From positions 24,739-88,738 of the forward strand of contig JAQWFL010000010.1 of the NCBI GenBank assembly GCA_028704435.1: a DNA stretch of 64,000 nt, in the 5' to 3' direction. Positions within the stretch are counted from its first letter, which is position 1; each line of letters starts with the position of its first letter. Both the position numbers and the translations under genes were made by a program. The DNA comes from Anaerostipes sp. (lineage in GTDB: Bacteria > Bacillota > Clostridia > Lachnospirales > Lachnospiraceae). Shown one piece after another: positions 1-9,778 of the stretch. Below the pieces are notes generated by a model. That model had not been told where the DNA came from, searched no databases, and was given only the letters and a program-made list of their open reading frames with translations.

Positions 1-102
1 CTTCTTATTAAAAATATAATTCATAGTTCCTACTGAATTCATTTTTCTTTCATCATAACATTAAAGATTTCCACTGGCAACCAGGACCTTTATTTCAACA
101 TA

Positions 103-128
103 AGAAAAAGCCCTTGTGGGCTTTTTCT
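103..128. terminator. Bidirectional hairpin terminator
   Basis: An 11-bp perfect stem (AGAAAAAGCCC at 103-113, GGGCTTTTTCT at 118-128) with a TTGT loop and T/A-rich flanks on both sides. It overlaps the stop codon of the arylsulfotransferase-like gene and would end that minus-strand transcript. Bases 1-102 show no supported gene. Confidence 0.75.
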
Positions 129-1797
129 AACGAAACCAATATCCTTTGAAATTGTACTTCATAACACGGTACGAATATTTTTCTGCTTTATATTCAAAAC
201 TGTATATTAACTTTCCTTTTGCATCATATTCTCCAAAAATTTTACTTACTCCACTGCTAAAAGGAATATTTCCATCAAAATGCTGTACACTGCTTACAAT
301 ACTTGAATATGGCAAGTCAAAAGAATCCACCAATTTGTAAGTTCCCTTCTCCTCATCCACCAGATACTTGTAATATTTAGATGCACTTCCCTCCTGAAAG
401 GTTCCAGCTCCAGGATATAAACTCCAGTCAAACCCAGGTATTGTAGGAGAACTTGCATAGTTGTTATTAAACATATAAAGATAATACTGTCCATCTTTTA
501 AAGAAGAACTTCTCTCCACCGAAATAGTGTGCTGCCCCGACTGAGAAACAAAGCTTCCTTCCTGCTTTAATAAATAATCCTCATATGGTGTTCCATCATA
601 GAGACTTCCCCCATGAATCAAATAATCCATTGTAGGATTTCCAAATATATTATCAATTTTGATTAGTGTACTCTGTTCCCTACTGCTGAAAATCATACTG
701 TCACCAGTAACAAAATCCAGAGAATTCAAATGAAGCCAATCAAGCTCATCTCCACCATAGGCATTTTTTTCTGGTTTATATGCATTATCTTTCATCTCCC
801 CTAGAAAATCATCAAAATCTATTTTTTTATCGATTTTTCCAGTTTTTACATCTACAATGACTACTATATCTTCAATCGTATCCTTCTTCTTATCATTTAC
901 AAGACAAACTATTTTGTTGTATTTTTCACTATATACCATGTCATGATGAAATTTATAACCATCTAGAGTAATAGTTCTTGTGATTTTCCCAAGTCGATTA
1001 CGGAAAGCAATTTTATTATTTTCATAGCAATATAACATCTCTCCATCTACAAATAAAAATCTGTCATTTCGATAACTGTTTAATGGCATTTTGCCCCGAT
1101 TGACTCCCTTATTATCATACAAATAAATATTATAGTCCATTCCTTTATCCCATCCAAACATTGCAAACAAGCCTTCCTTCATTGATGCTTTGCTTGATCC
1201 TTGTTTTTTCTCAAGAATTTCAGGAGTAGAATCATCTTTTTTCGTCTTTACTTCAAAATATTTTTTTGCAACTGCCTTTCCATCTCTATTAAAATATTCT
1301 AAAGTGATACGGTTTTTAGCTCCAGGAACCAATCCTGCAATCTCATACTCATGAACCGTTTCATACCGATCCTTTTTTCCGTTTTCCAGTGTGTTCTTTA
1401 GCGTTGCTGCCCCTTTAGACTTTATTGTGCATACTACATAGGACTCTCTTTCTGTCTTTGCGTAAAAATATAAAGAAGATGTATTTGTTCCATATGGATT
1501 CTCAATTACAAGGGGATTTTCTTCTGTATATGCCTTCTTTTTCTTAAGGGTATCTATCTGTTTTTGTACTTCATCTTGATATTCTGGAGAAAATATATTG
1601 GACTTGGTATGTTTCACCCTTTTTACATCAACTTTAATTCCCTGTAGTTTTACATTCTTTAAAAATTCATTTTCTTTATAGCTTCGGAATCCAAATACAC
1701 CAATTATAACCAAAATAATTGTGATTACACTGATTCCTGCTATTTTCATTTGCTTCTGTTGCTTTCTTTTTTTTAGTTCTTCCTTTATCATTGACAT
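127..1797 (-). CDS. Arylsulfotransferase (ASST)-family protein, membrane anchored
   Basis: Probable aryl-sulfate sulfotransferase, which in this family moves a sulfate group between phenolic compounds without PAPS. After a basic start there is one hydrophobic segment (about residues 18-36), so the protein is probably anchored with its C-terminal body outside. An immunoglobulin-like N-terminal part is followed by a propeller-like region. The stretch with DWLHLNSLDF and later SREQST resembles the ASST core, where a histidine is transiently sulfated. The start at 1797 is chosen because AGGAGG lies a few bases upstream; the ATG at 1815 has no ribosome site and sits at the predicted transcription start. 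The gene is monocistronic between two terminators. The family call rests on motif resemblance, and substrate is unknown. Confidence 0.7.
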   Translation of the reverse strand: MSMIKEELKKRKQQKQMKIAGISVITIILVIIGVFGFRSYKENEFLKNVKLQGIKVDVKRVKHTKSNIFSPEYQDEVQKQIDTLKKKKAYTEENPLVIENPYGTNTSSLYFYAKTERESYVVCTIKSKGAATLKNTLENGKKDRYETVHEYEIAGLVPGAKNRITLEYFNRDGKAVAKKYFEVKTKKDDSTPEILEKKQGSSKASMKEGLFAMFGWDKGMDYNIYLYDNKGVNRGKMPLNSYRNDRFLFVDGEMLYCYENNKIAFRNRLGKITRTITLDGYKFHHDMVYSEKYNKIVCLVNDKKKDTIEDIVVIVDVKTGKIDKKIDFDDFLGEMKDNAYKPEKNAYGGDELDWLHLNSLDFVTGDSMIFSSREQSTLIKIDNIFGNPTMDYLIHGGSLYDGTPYEDYLLKQEGSFVSQSGQHTISVERSSSLKDGQYYLYMFNNNYASSPTIPGFDWSLYPGAGTFQEGSASKYYKYLVDEEKGTYKLVDSFDLPYSSIVSSVQHFDGNIPFSSGVSKIFGEYDAKGKLIYSFEYKAEKYSYRVMKYNFKGYWFR

Positions 1798-1822
1798 TTT
1801 TCCTCCTCCGTTCATCTATTAT

Positions 1823-1851
1823 ATTGTAACATTTATGTAATATATTCGCAA
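1823..1851 (-). promoter_or_regulatory. Sigma-A-like promoter of the arylsulfotransferase-like gene
   Basis: On the minus strand TTGCGA (1846-1851) and TACAAT (1823-1828) are separated by 17 bases. The expected transcription start near 1816 supports the downstream translation start at 1797. Confidence 0.6.
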
Positions 1852-1887
1852 CATTATTCAGAAAAATATCATTTTTTGTTTTTTATT

Positions 1888-1920
1888 AAAAAAAAATGAA
1901 GATACATTTAGCATCTTCAT
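1888..1920 (-). terminator. Intrinsic terminator after pheT
   Basis: An 8-bp stem (ATGAAGAT at 1896-1903, ATCTTCAT at 1913-1920) followed in the minus direction by an uninterrupted T run. It ends the pheST transcript. Confidence 0.85.
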
Positions 1921-1937
1921 CCTTCTTAATTCTATTC

Positions 1938-4358
1938 TTACCCTCTTAATTCGATTCCAAGCTTTTTAAGTTCTTCTAAGATTTTATCAATAATCTTATT
2001 CACTTCCGCTTCCTCTAACGTACGATCCTGTGCTCTAAACGTTAAGGAATATGCAACTGACTTGCATCCTCGTGCCACTTGGTTTCCTTCATATATGTCA
2101 AAAAGTTCATAACTTTCTAAAAGTTTTCCACCTTTGTCTTTAAATATTTTTTCTACTTGTCCAACAAAAATGCTCTTCTTCATTACCATACTTAAATCAC
2201 GTTTCATGGCTGGGAATTTAGGAACTCCCACATGTTTACGATCAAATGTTGCTTTTGGAAGTAGTACAGGCATATCAATCACTGCCACATAAACTTCACC
2301 TTTCATACCATAATTATCTACGGTTTCTGGATGAATTTGTCCAATATATGCAACTTTATCTTCTCCAAGCATTACATTTGCTTGACGCCCTGGATGCAAA
2401 AACGGATGTTCTGTAGTTGGATGATATTCAGACTTTCCACTAAGACCCAACACATCAAATAAGTCTTCCATCACACCTTTTAATGTAAAGAAATCACAGT
2501 CTCCATACATTCCTAATGTAAACTGCATTCTTTCATCTGGAAGTTCTGTAAGTGGCAGTGCCTTTGGAAGATAAATATTTCCCATCTCGTATAAACGGAC
2601 ATTTTCATTTCTATGTGCCATATTATTAGCAAGAGAATTCATCATTCCATTTAAAGAAAGAGTTCTCATTACACTGAAATCTTCTCCTAATGGATTTGAG
2701 ATTTCAATGGCATTTCTTTCTTTTGCATCTTCTGGCAATAATAATTTATCAAATACTTTTGGACTTTCAAAAGAATATGTCATTCCTTCTGAGAATCCAT
2801 TTTGTTCTGCAACACTGCGACAGATATCTTGCACTCTCATCTTAAACGGCTTTTTACCTGCTGTTGCTTCCCCTTTTGGAAGTGTCACAGGAATATTATC
2901 ATATCCGTAGAATCTTGCAACTTCTTCTGCTAAATCTGCCATACATAATAAATCCTGGCGAAAACTTGGAATAATTACTTGGTTGTCTGCTTCATCATAA
3001 ACTAATTCTAGACGTTGAAAATATTCTAAAATTTCTTCTTTGCTTACATTGGTTCCAAGAAGAGCATTCATCTTATCAACTTCTAGTGGCAGACGAACTT
3101 GTTCTTTTTTCTCGTCATAAACATCAACGGCTCCACCCACAACTTCTCCTGCTCCAAACTCTTCAATTAACTGACATGCACGATCCATAGCTGCCATTGC
3201 ATTTTCAGGGTCCAATCCCTTTTCAAATTTTCCAGATGCGTCTGTTCTAAGTCCAACCTTCTTAGAAGACAGACGAATATTAGTTCCATCAAAACACGCT
3301 GCTTCAAATAATAAATTCTGAATATTATCTGTAACCATTGAGTTTTCTCCACCCATGATTCCAGCAATTCCAACTTCTTTCTCTCCATCACAAATCATAA
3401 GAACAGAATCATCTAATATACGTTCTTCTCCATCAAGAGTAGTAAACTTATCCCCTGATTTTGCACGGCGGACAATAATCTCATTTCCCTTAATAGTATC
3501 AAGATCATATGCATGCATTGGCTGTCCAAACTCTTCCATAACATAGTTTGTAATGTCAACTAAGTTGTTAATCGGACGAATTCCCATTGCTGCCAATCTT
3601 CGCTGCATCCACTCTGGAGATGGTGCAAGTTTAATATTCTTAACAACCCTTGCCGTATAACGAGGACAAAGGTCTTTGTCTTGTACCGTTACTTTAATAT
3701 AATCATTTACATCTTCATTATTTCCTGTTGCTGTAACAACTGGTGGCTGAAATTCCTTTTGAAATGTTGCTGCAACTTCTCTTGCCATTCCAATCATGCT
3801 AAAACAGTCAACACGATTTGAAGTAATCTCAAATTCTACCACTTGGTTGTGAAGCCCTAATACTTCTACTGCATCATCCCCAGGTTTTACATCTTGATTG
3901 AAAATATAAATTCCATCTTCGGGCGCTTCTGGATACATATCTTTTGTCGATCCAAGTTCTTCAATAGAGCACATCATACCAAGTGATTCTACTCCACGAA
4001 GTTTTCCTTTTTTTATTTTAATTCCCTTTTCAGGATTTGGACTTCCATCATGTCCTCCAGCAACTTTTCCTCCAACTAATACACCTGGAACTAAGTCACC
4101 TTCTGATACATTAGAAGCTCCTGTTACAATTTGGATTGTTTCACTTCCTACATCTACTTGACAGATAATTAACTTGTCTGCATCTGGATGCTTTTCAATC
4201 TTTAAAATCTTTCCAACTACAATTTTCTCTAAGTTCTCATCTAGTTCTACGTAGTTTTCTACGTTAGAACCTGATAATGTCATTTTATCCACATATTCTT
4301 GTATACTGCACTCTAAATCTGGCACATATGCCTTGATCCATGAAATTGGTGTATTCAT
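1938..4358 (-). CDS. pheT: Phenylalanine--tRNA ligase beta subunit
   Basis: Beta subunit of the heterotetrameric Phe-tRNA synthetase, cytoplasmic; it recognises tRNA-Phe and carries the editing site. At 806 residues it is full length. Visible parts are the EMAP-II-like tRNA-binding domain (about residues 40-150), the B3/B4 editing region (about 200-390), B5, the catalytic-like core, and the C-terminal anticodon-binding FDX-ACB domain beginning near the KHVGVPKFPAMKRDLS stretch. It follows pheS by 37 bases and is co-transcribed with it under the upstream Phe T-box. Nothing is missing. Confidence 0.97.
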   Translation of the reverse strand: MNTPISWIKAYVPDLECSIQEYVDKMTLSGSNVENYVELDENLEKIVVGKILKIEKHPDADKLIICQVDVGSETIQIVTGASNVSEGDLVPGVLVGGKVAGGHDGSPNPEKGIKIKKGKLRGVESLGMMCSIEELGSTKDMYPEAPEDGIYIFNQDVKPGDDAVEVLGLHNQVVEFEITSNRVDCFSMIGMAREVAATFQKEFQPPVVTATGNNEDVNDYIKVTVQDKDLCPRYTARVVKNIKLAPSPEWMQRRLAAMGIRPINNLVDITNYVMEEFGQPMHAYDLDTIKGNEIIVRRAKSGDKFTTLDGEERILDDSVLMICDGEKEVGIAGIMGGENSMVTDNIQNLLFEAACFDGTNIRLSSKKVGLRTDASGKFEKGLDPENAMAAMDRACQLIEEFGAGEVVGGAVDVYDEKKEQVRLPLEVDKMNALLGTNVSKEEILEYFQRLELVYDEADNQVIIPSFRQDLLCMADLAEEVARFYGYDNIPVTLPKGEATAGKKPFKMRVQDICRSVAEQNGFSEGMTYSFESPKVFDKLLLPEDAKERNAIEISNPLGEDFSVMRTLSLNGMMNSLANNMAHRNENVRLYEMGNIYLPKALPLTELPDERMQFTLGMYGDCDFFTLKGVMEDLFDVLGLSGKSEYHPTTEHPFLHPGRQANVMLGEDKVAYIGQIHPETVDNYGMKGEVYVAVIDMPVLLPKATFDRKHVGVPKFPAMKRDLSMVMKKSIFVGQVEKIFKDKGGKLLESYELFDIYEGNQVARGCKSVAYSLTFRAQDRTLEEAEVNKIIDKILEELKKLGIELRG

Positions 4359-4395
4359 TTCTTTCTTCTCCTTCTATTTTACTTCCTATCCTCAA

Positions 4396-5418
4396 CTAGA
4401 ACTGAACTAAAAATCTCTTGTCATTTTCATATAACAGACGCATATCATCAATTTCATATTTTAATAATGCTATACGCTCCAACCCAATTCCAAATGCAAA
4501 TCCAGAATATACATCTGGGTCGATTCCACACATTTCCAGCACGTGAGGATGTACCATTCCGCATCCTAGAATCTCTATCCATCCACTTCCTTTACACATA
4601 CGACAGCCTTTTCCTCCACACTTGAAACAGGTGATATCTACTTCTGCACTTGGCTCTGTAAACGGAAAGTGATGTGGTCTAAATTTCACTTTTGTCTCCG
4701 GACCAAAGAATTCTGTTGCCCACTGCTGAAGTGTTCCTTTTAAATCAGCAAAGGTAATTCCTTTGTCTACCACCAATCCTTCTACCTGATGGAAGGAAGG
4801 AGAATGTGTTGCATCTACTTCATCAGATCTAAACACTCGTCCTGGTGAAAGAATACGAAGGGGCAAATTTCCCTGTTCCATGATACGTGCCTGTACTGGT
4901 GATGTCTGTGTACGAAGTAAAATATCTTTTGTTATATAAAATGTATCCTGCTCATCTTTTGCCGGATGATTCTCTGGAATATTTAACATTTCAAAGTTGT
5001 ATTTATCGTATTCAATTTCAGGTCCGTCTACAATCTCGTAACCCATTCCAATAAATACACGTTCTAAATCTTCTAACGCAATTTGGTTTGGATGACGATG
5101 TCCCTTTTCATGAGTCTTTCCCGGAAGAGTAACGTCAATAACTTCTTTTTTCATCTTCTCTTCACGTATTTTCTTCTTAAGAAGGGTCATCTCACGTTCC
5201 AGCTCTGTCTCAATTACGGTTCTTGTCTCGTTTACTAATTGTCCTACTTTTGGACGGTCTTCCTTTGCTACATCTTTCATACCCTTTAGAACTTGGGTTA
5301 ATTCACCCTTTTTTCCTAAAATAGAAACACGAATATCATTTAATGTATCCATGGCTTCTGCATTTTGGATTTTGTCTAAGGCTTCTTTCTTAATGGCCTC
5401 TAATCTCTCTTTCATCAT
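4396..5418 (-). CDS. pheS: Phenylalanine--tRNA ligase alpha subunit
   Basis: Catalytic alpha subunit of Phe-tRNA synthetase, joining phenylalanine to tRNA-Phe with ATP. It has 340 residues, the usual length: an N-terminal coiled coil (about 1-85), then the class II core with motif 2 around FRSDEVDATHSPSFHQVEG and motif 3 around GFAFGIGLERIALLKY. Two adjacent ATG codons (5418 and 5415) follow the ribosome site AAGGAG; the second has the better spacing, so the protein may start one residue later. First gene of the pheST operon. Confidence 0.97.
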   Translation of the reverse strand: MMKERLEAIKKEALDKIQNAEAMDTLNDIRVSILGKKGELTQVLKGMKDVAKEDRPKVGQLVNETRTVIETELEREMTLLKKKIREEKMKKEVIDVTLPGKTHEKGHRHPNQIALEDLERVFIGMGYEIVDGPEIEYDKYNFEMLNIPENHPAKDEQDTFYITKDILLRTQTSPVQARIMEQGNLPLRILSPGRVFRSDEVDATHSPSFHQVEGLVVDKGITFADLKGTLQQWATEFFGPETKVKFRPHHFPFTEPSAEVDITCFKCGGKGCRMCKGSGWIEILGCGMVHPHVLEMCGIDPDVYSGFAFGIGLERIALLKYEIDDMRLLYENDKRFLVQF

Positions 5419-5446
5419 ATATCTCCTTTTTTAATGTATCTAATTA

Positions 5447-5648
5447 CACAAAAAAATCCCGTCCCTTAAAAAAGGGACGAGATATATCTACTCGCGGTAC
5501 CACCCTAATTCTTGACTCTATAAAATCAAGCACTTAGTCTCTGTGTAACGTACAGCTTACGTCATCTCCTACTACTACTTCAAAGATGCGACTCCGGTGT
5601 GAAATTCAGAAATTGCTTTCTTACTGTGCACCATCTAAATCTTTAACA
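5447..5648 (-). promoter_or_regulatory. Phe T-box leader with a miniature Stem I
   Basis: tRNA-sensing attenuator upstream of pheS, filling most of the gap between pheS and the response regulator. The T-box core GGGTGGTACCGCG is at 5493-5506. An 8-bp terminator stem (5460-5479) followed by a T run (5451-5456 on the plus strand) competes with the antiterminator. Stem I (about 5583-5636) is very short: AGATG/CATCT, GGTG/CACC, a specifier loop with AGTA opposite GAATTTCA (Phe codon TTT or TTC), and a 5-bp stem capped by GCAA. The distal AG-bulge and T-loop region found in standard T-boxes is absent. Confidence 0.88.
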
Positions 5649-5654
5649 TTTCTT

Positions 5655-5682
5655 ATTCTAACATATGAAATATTCTTGTCAA
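5655..5682 (-). promoter_or_regulatory. Sigma-A promoter of pheST
   Basis: A perfect TTGACA (5677-5682) and TAGAAT (5655-5660) with a 16-base spacer on the minus strand, placing the transcript start just before the T-box Stem I. Confidence 0.8.
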
Positions 5683-5738
5683 GAGGTGATTATTGATTTA
5701 TTTGCCGATTTATTTTCGTTTCAATTGCGATACATATT

Positions 5739-6455
5739 CTAATAATACTTGGCACTTCTTTCAACAAACTTCAAAAATTCCTTCTGCACTTCTCTCCATT
5801 TTCTCCTGGAAACTTTATAACAGCTTCCATCTCTTAGTATAATTTGATTTCTGCTTACGGATTTTACTTTTTGTAAATTAACTGCCTTTCCTCTGTTATA
5901 TAAGATAAACCTTTGATCCATGCGTTCCATAAGCTGCTCCACAGACTCAGTTGTAACGGTATTCATGTTCTCTAAAATAATTGCTGTTGCATCTCCAATG
6001 GACTCTAATGCATATATATCCCCATACTGGATTACCTGAAGTTGATTGTTTGAATCTTTCACTCTAACTACGATTCCACTTTCTTTTGTCAAATCATTTA
6101 TTACATCCATCATGACATTAGGAATATCTCTAATATCCTTTTTGTATATATAACGATATGCATTAACTTCAAATGCTCTTTGCACCCACTCATCATGACT
6201 TGTAATATATATTATTTTACCTTGATATCCTGACTTATTTAATTCTTTTGCAACTTGAAATCCATCCATGCCTTCCATCTCAACATCTAAGAAAAGCATA
6301 TGAAAATAACTTGTTCCTTTTAACAATTCTTCTCCATTTTCAAAAATATAAAACTCAGCACATTGATATTCCATTTCCAATCGTTCCTGACAGAGTTTAT
6401 GCATTTTATCACAGTATAATAAATTATCATCACATATTGCTATTTTCCAAACCAC
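5739..6455 (-). CDS. LytTR-family response regulator (AgrA/ComE type), orphan
   Basis: Cytoplasmic two-component regulator. The N-terminal receiver domain (about residues 1-120) has the acidic pair CDD near residues 8-10, the phospho-acceptor aspartate in LFLDVEM, and a lysine in the YIYKKD segment. The C-terminal LytTR DNA-binding domain (about 135-235) is typical of regulators of quorum sensing, bacteriocins or cell-surface genes. The start is GTG, set by AGGAGG nine bases upstream; a TATAAT with a TG extension lies in the short upstream region. No histidine kinase or peptide gene is adjacent, so its signal and targets cannot be read here. Confidence 0.85.
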   Translation of the reverse strand: MVWKIAICDDNLLYCDKMHKLCQERLEMEYQCAEFYIFENGEELLKGTSYFHMLFLDVEMEGMDGFQVAKELNKSGYQGKIIYITSHDEWVQRAFEVNAYRYIYKKDIRDIPNVMMDVINDLTKESGIVVRVKDSNNQLQVIQYGDIYALESIGDATAIILENMNTVTTESVEQLMERMDQRFILYNRGKAVNLQKVKSVSRNQIILRDGSCYKVSRRKWREVQKEFLKFVERSAKYY

Positions 6456-6509
6456 TTAGCATCCCTCCTGTCCTATCGATTATACCACACACCATTCCTT
6501 GTTACATTG

Positions 6510-6545
6510 AAAAAACCTAAGATTTTTCACATCCTAGGCTTTTTC
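6510..6545 (-). terminator. Intrinsic terminator after the FprA gene
   Basis: A roughly 9-bp stem (GCCTAGGAT pairing with ATCTTAGGT, with two wobble pairs), followed in the minus direction by six T. It ends the Rrf2-ACAD-FprA operon. Confidence 0.75.
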
Positions 6546-6565
6546 GTATATTAACTTTTTTGTTG

Positions 6566-7786
6566 CTAATTCTCCTTTACAAATGAATCCATAATTCCAT
6601 TTACAAGAGTATCTAATTCTGTCTCCTTTTCAGTATGCATGAAAGAAGCAAGAGATAACCGTTCATTGAGTACGGTCATGTTCTTCATCTCATCGTCAAT
6701 AAACTTTTGCATTAAGTCTCCTGATTTACATGCCCAAGATCCATTTTCAATAAGAGCAAATGTTCTGTTTTGTAAATTCAATGCTTTCATATCCATAAGG
6801 AAATTATGCATAACTGGGTAGATTCCTAAATTATAAGTAACGGAAGCAAGAACAATATGACTATATTTAAAAGCCTCCGAAATCAAGGTTGAAACATGGG
6901 TGTTAGACACATCGTATAGTGCAACATTTGTCATTCCCTTTTCACATAATTTTGTTGCAAGTGCCTGAGCTGCTGCTTCTGTATTTCCATACATGGATGC
7001 ATAAGCAATCATAACTCCTTTTTCTTCTGGCTCATATCGACTCCATTTATCATATTTTTCAATAAAATATCCTAAATCACTTCTCCATACTGGTCCATGA
7101 AGCGGACAAATATATTTGATTTGATCAAGAATTCCACCTGCCTTTTTAAGTAGCAACTGAATATGTGGTCCATATTTTCCAACAATGTTTGTCAAATATC
7201 GTCTTGCATCATCTAACCAGTCTCTGTCAAAATCAACTTCATCATTAAACAACTTTCCATCCAAAGCACCAAAGGTTCCAAACGCATCTGCCGAAAATAA
7301 AACACCATTTGTTACATCAAAAGTTACCATAGCCTCAGGCCAATGTACCATTGGTGCTCCCACAAAGGTAACTGTATGATTTCCAAAGCAATAGGTATCT
7401 CCCTCTTTTACTTGGATTAACTCGTGAGCATCTACATCAAATCCAAATTGTCTCATAAGCATAAATGATTTTTCTGTACTGATTACTTTTACCTTTGGCC
7501 AGCGAATTAAGATTTCTTCAATGCTTGCCCCATGATCTGGCTCCATATGATTAATTAATAGATAATCTAAAGGACGTCCGTCTAATAAATGTTCCACATT
7601 TTCTAAAAGCTGACGACAGGCAGACCAGTCTACTGTGTCAAATAGTACAGTCTGCTTATCAAGCAACAAATAGGCATTGTACGATACACCTCTTGGAATT
7701 GGATGAATATTTTCAAACAATGTTAATCTATGATCATTGGCACCGACCCAATATAAATCTTCGGTTACATTTCTTACACAATACAT
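6566..7786 (-). CDS. FprA-type flavodiiron protein (O2/NO reductase)
   Basis: A-type flavoprotein that reduces O2 to water (or NO to N2O) using electrons normally brought by rubredoxin. The N-terminal metallo-beta-lactamase domain keeps diiron ligands H80, E82, D84, H85, H148, D167 and H230. The C-terminal flavodoxin domain (from about residue 255) has the FMN phosphate loop YASMYGNTE. At 406 residues it is the standard class A length. It begins 12 bases after the acyl-CoA dehydrogenase/rubredoxin fusion, so the two are co-translated from one mRNA. This suggests that the fused rubredoxin is its electron donor. Members of this family act in oxygen defence of strict anaerobes. Confidence 0.93.
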   Translation of the reverse strand: MYCVRNVTEDLYWVGANDHRLTLFENIHPIPRGVSYNAYLLLDKQTVLFDTVDWSACRQLLENVEHLLDGRPLDYLLINHMEPDHGASIEEILIRWPKVKVISTEKSFMLMRQFGFDVDAHELIQVKEGDTYCFGNHTVTFVGAPMVHWPEAMVTFDVTNGVLFSADAFGTFGALDGKLFNDEVDFDRDWLDDARRYLTNIVGKYGPHIQLLLKKAGGILDQIKYICPLHGPVWRSDLGYFIEKYDKWSRYEPEEKGVMIAYASMYGNTEAAAQALATKLCEKGMTNVALYDVSNTHVSTLISEAFKYSHIVLASVTYNLGIYPVMHNFLMDMKALNLQNRTFALIENGSWACKSGDLMQKFIDDEMKNMTVLNERLSLASFMHTEKETELDTLVNGIMDSFVKEN

Positions 7787-7798
7787 ATAGCACTCCTC

Positions 7799-9712
7799 CT
7801 ATCCTTCAATAAACTGATCTTTTCCCTCTGCACATTCTGGACAAACCCAGTCTTCTGGAAGCTTTTCAAATAAAGTCCCCGGTGCAATTTCTCCATCTTC
7901 ATCTCCTACTTCTGGTACATACTCATATCCACAACCTCCACACACATATCTCTTTCCAATTGGTTCTGGTTTTGGTGGAATTGGACGTTTCATTTTTATC
8001 ATCGGTGGGGCTTCTTCTTTTTCCTTTGTTCCGCCCAGTGCCTCTACAAGAAGAGGTATAATTTCCATAACATCCTCTACGATTCCATAATCACAATTTT
8101 TGAAAATAGGGGCATTCCCATTTTTATTGATTGCTACAATGGTAGATGCATCTTTAATTCCCTTCAAATGCTGGGTTGCTCCTGAAATACCACAGGCAAT
8201 GTATAGATTTCCCATAAATTTTTGTCCAGACATTCCAACATAACGGTCTAATGGAACATATTTTAAGGTTTCTGCTACTGGTCTCGAAGAACCTATGGCT
8301 GCCCCTGCTGCTTTTGCTAAGTCCTCAATAAGCTTCATGTTTTCCTTTACACCAATTCCTTTCCCAACAGAAACAACACGTTCTGCCTGTGGAATCGGCG
8401 TATCAATATGAATTCCTACACTAAAATCATGGCCATCTTTTGTTAGTGCATCCACTAAGGCTTCTACTTTATCCTTAGCTTCCCCTTCTTTTAAGATGTT
8501 TCTCTTTCTTACTCCTGTTACTGGTGCTAGCTTCTTTGGTCTGCTTGATGAACCTCCCTCACTTTTTGGCGGTCTTCCCATAATATGAGAAGCAATAACA
8601 ACTCTCTGAATTTCGTTAGTTCCCTCATAAATAGTTGTAATCTTGGCATCCCGATACATTCTTTCTACATCCATACCTTTTAGATATCCAGTTCCACCAA
8701 ATATCTGCAATGCATCATTGGTTACCTCAAGTGCAATATCAGATGCGTACTGTTTTGCCATGGCAGATTCCATTCCATAAGGAAGGTGCTCTTCTTTTAA
8801 ATCTGCTGCCTGGTAAATCAAGAGTCTGGCTGCATGAAGTTTTGTTGCCATGTCCGCCAATTTAAAAGAAAGACCTTGTTGGAATCCAATTGGCTTTCCA
8901 AACTGTACCCTTTCTTTTGCATAGTCAACTGCCGCCTCATAAGCACCCTGTGCAATTCCAAGTGCCTGAGATGCAATTCCAATTCGGCCGCCATCTAAGG
9001 TTGCCATAGCAATCTTAAATCCTTCTCCTTCTTTTCCTAAGAGATTTTCTTTTGGAACTTTTACATCATTGAAAATAAGTTCTGCCGTAGAAGAAGAACG
9101 AATTCCCATCTTGTCATAATGATCTCCAAAATCAAAACCTTTCCATCCCTTTTCAACAATGAAAGCCGAGATTCCTCTTGTTCCAATATCCGGTGTAGTA
9201 ACTGCAAATACAATATAAACATCTGCTTTTGGTGCATTGGTAATAAAAATCTTACTTCCATTTAAAATATAAGAATCACCTTTTAATATAGCTGTAGTTT
9301 CTGTTCCCCCTGCATCAGATCCTGCATTGGTTTCTGTCAAACCAAAAGCACCAATTTTCTCACCCTTTGCCATTGGAATTAAATACTTTTTCTTTTGTTC
9401 TTCATTTCCAAAATTAGCAATTGGCCACGTTCCTAAAGATACGTGAGCAGATAAAATAACTCCGGTTCCTCCATCCACTCTAGAAAGTTCTTCCACTGCA
9501 ATGGCATAACTTAATACATCAAGTCCTGCTCCTCCGTATTCTTTTGGATAAGGAATTCCCATGAGTCCTAACTCACCTAATTTCTTAACAGCCTCCTCAG
9601 GAAATTCATTGTTCTGATCCATAGTAAACGCCAACGGCTTTACTTCTTCTTCCGCAAATTTCCTAATTTTTTCTCGAACCGCCTCGTGTTCTTTTGTTGT
9701 TTGAAATAGCAT
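7799..9712 (-). CDS. Acyl-CoA dehydrogenase / ETF-alpha FAD domain / rubredoxin fusion
   Basis: A three-part flavoprotein of 637 residues. Residues 1-380 are an acyl-CoA dehydrogenase with catalytic Glu363 in YEGTNEIQR, a short-chain type. Residues about 445-560 match only the C-terminal FAD domain of ETF-alpha ([29 protein letters not shown]). Residues 588-637 are a rubredoxin with C591, C594, C624 and C627. The ETF-alpha N-terminal domain and any ETF-beta are missing. The start at 9712 follows AAAGGAGGT at ideal spacing; the longer ORF has no such site. Flanked by an Rrf2 regulator and FprA. Likely electron flow is acyl-CoA to FAD to FAD to Fe to FprA; direction and substrate are inference. 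Confidence 0.93.
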   Translation of the reverse strand: MLFQTTKEHEAVREKIRKFAEEEVKPLAFTMDQNNEFPEEAVKKLGELGLMGIPYPKEYGGAGLDVLSYAIAVEELSRVDGGTGVILSAHVSLGTWPIANFGNEEQKKKYLIPMAKGEKIGAFGLTETNAGSDAGGTETTAILKGDSYILNGSKIFITNAPKADVYIVFAVTTPDIGTRGISAFIVEKGWKGFDFGDHYDKMGIRSSSTAELIFNDVKVPKENLLGKEGEGFKIAMATLDGGRIGIASQALGIAQGAYEAAVDYAKERVQFGKPIGFQQGLSFKLADMATKLHAARLLIYQAADLKEEHLPYGMESAMAKQYASDIALEVTNDALQIFGGTGYLKGMDVERMYRDAKITTIYEGTNEIQRVVIASHIMGRPPKSEGGSSSRPKKLAPVTGVRKRNILKEGEAKDKVEALVDALTKDGHDFSVGIHIDTPIPQAERVVSVGKGIGVKENMKLIEDLAKAAGAAIGSSRPVAETLKYVPLDRYVGMSGQKFMGNLYIACGISGATQHLKGIKDASTIVAINKNGNAPIFKNCDYGIVEDVMEIIPLLVEALGGTKEKEEAPPMIKMKRPIPPKPEPIGKRYVCGGCGYEYVPEVGDEDGEIAPGTLFEKLPEDWVCPECAEGKDQFIEG

Positions 9713-9778
9713 ATGTGTTACCTCCTTTTCTGGACAAATTTTATCCACTTTGATTTTAAAAAGAATGCACATGTGTTA

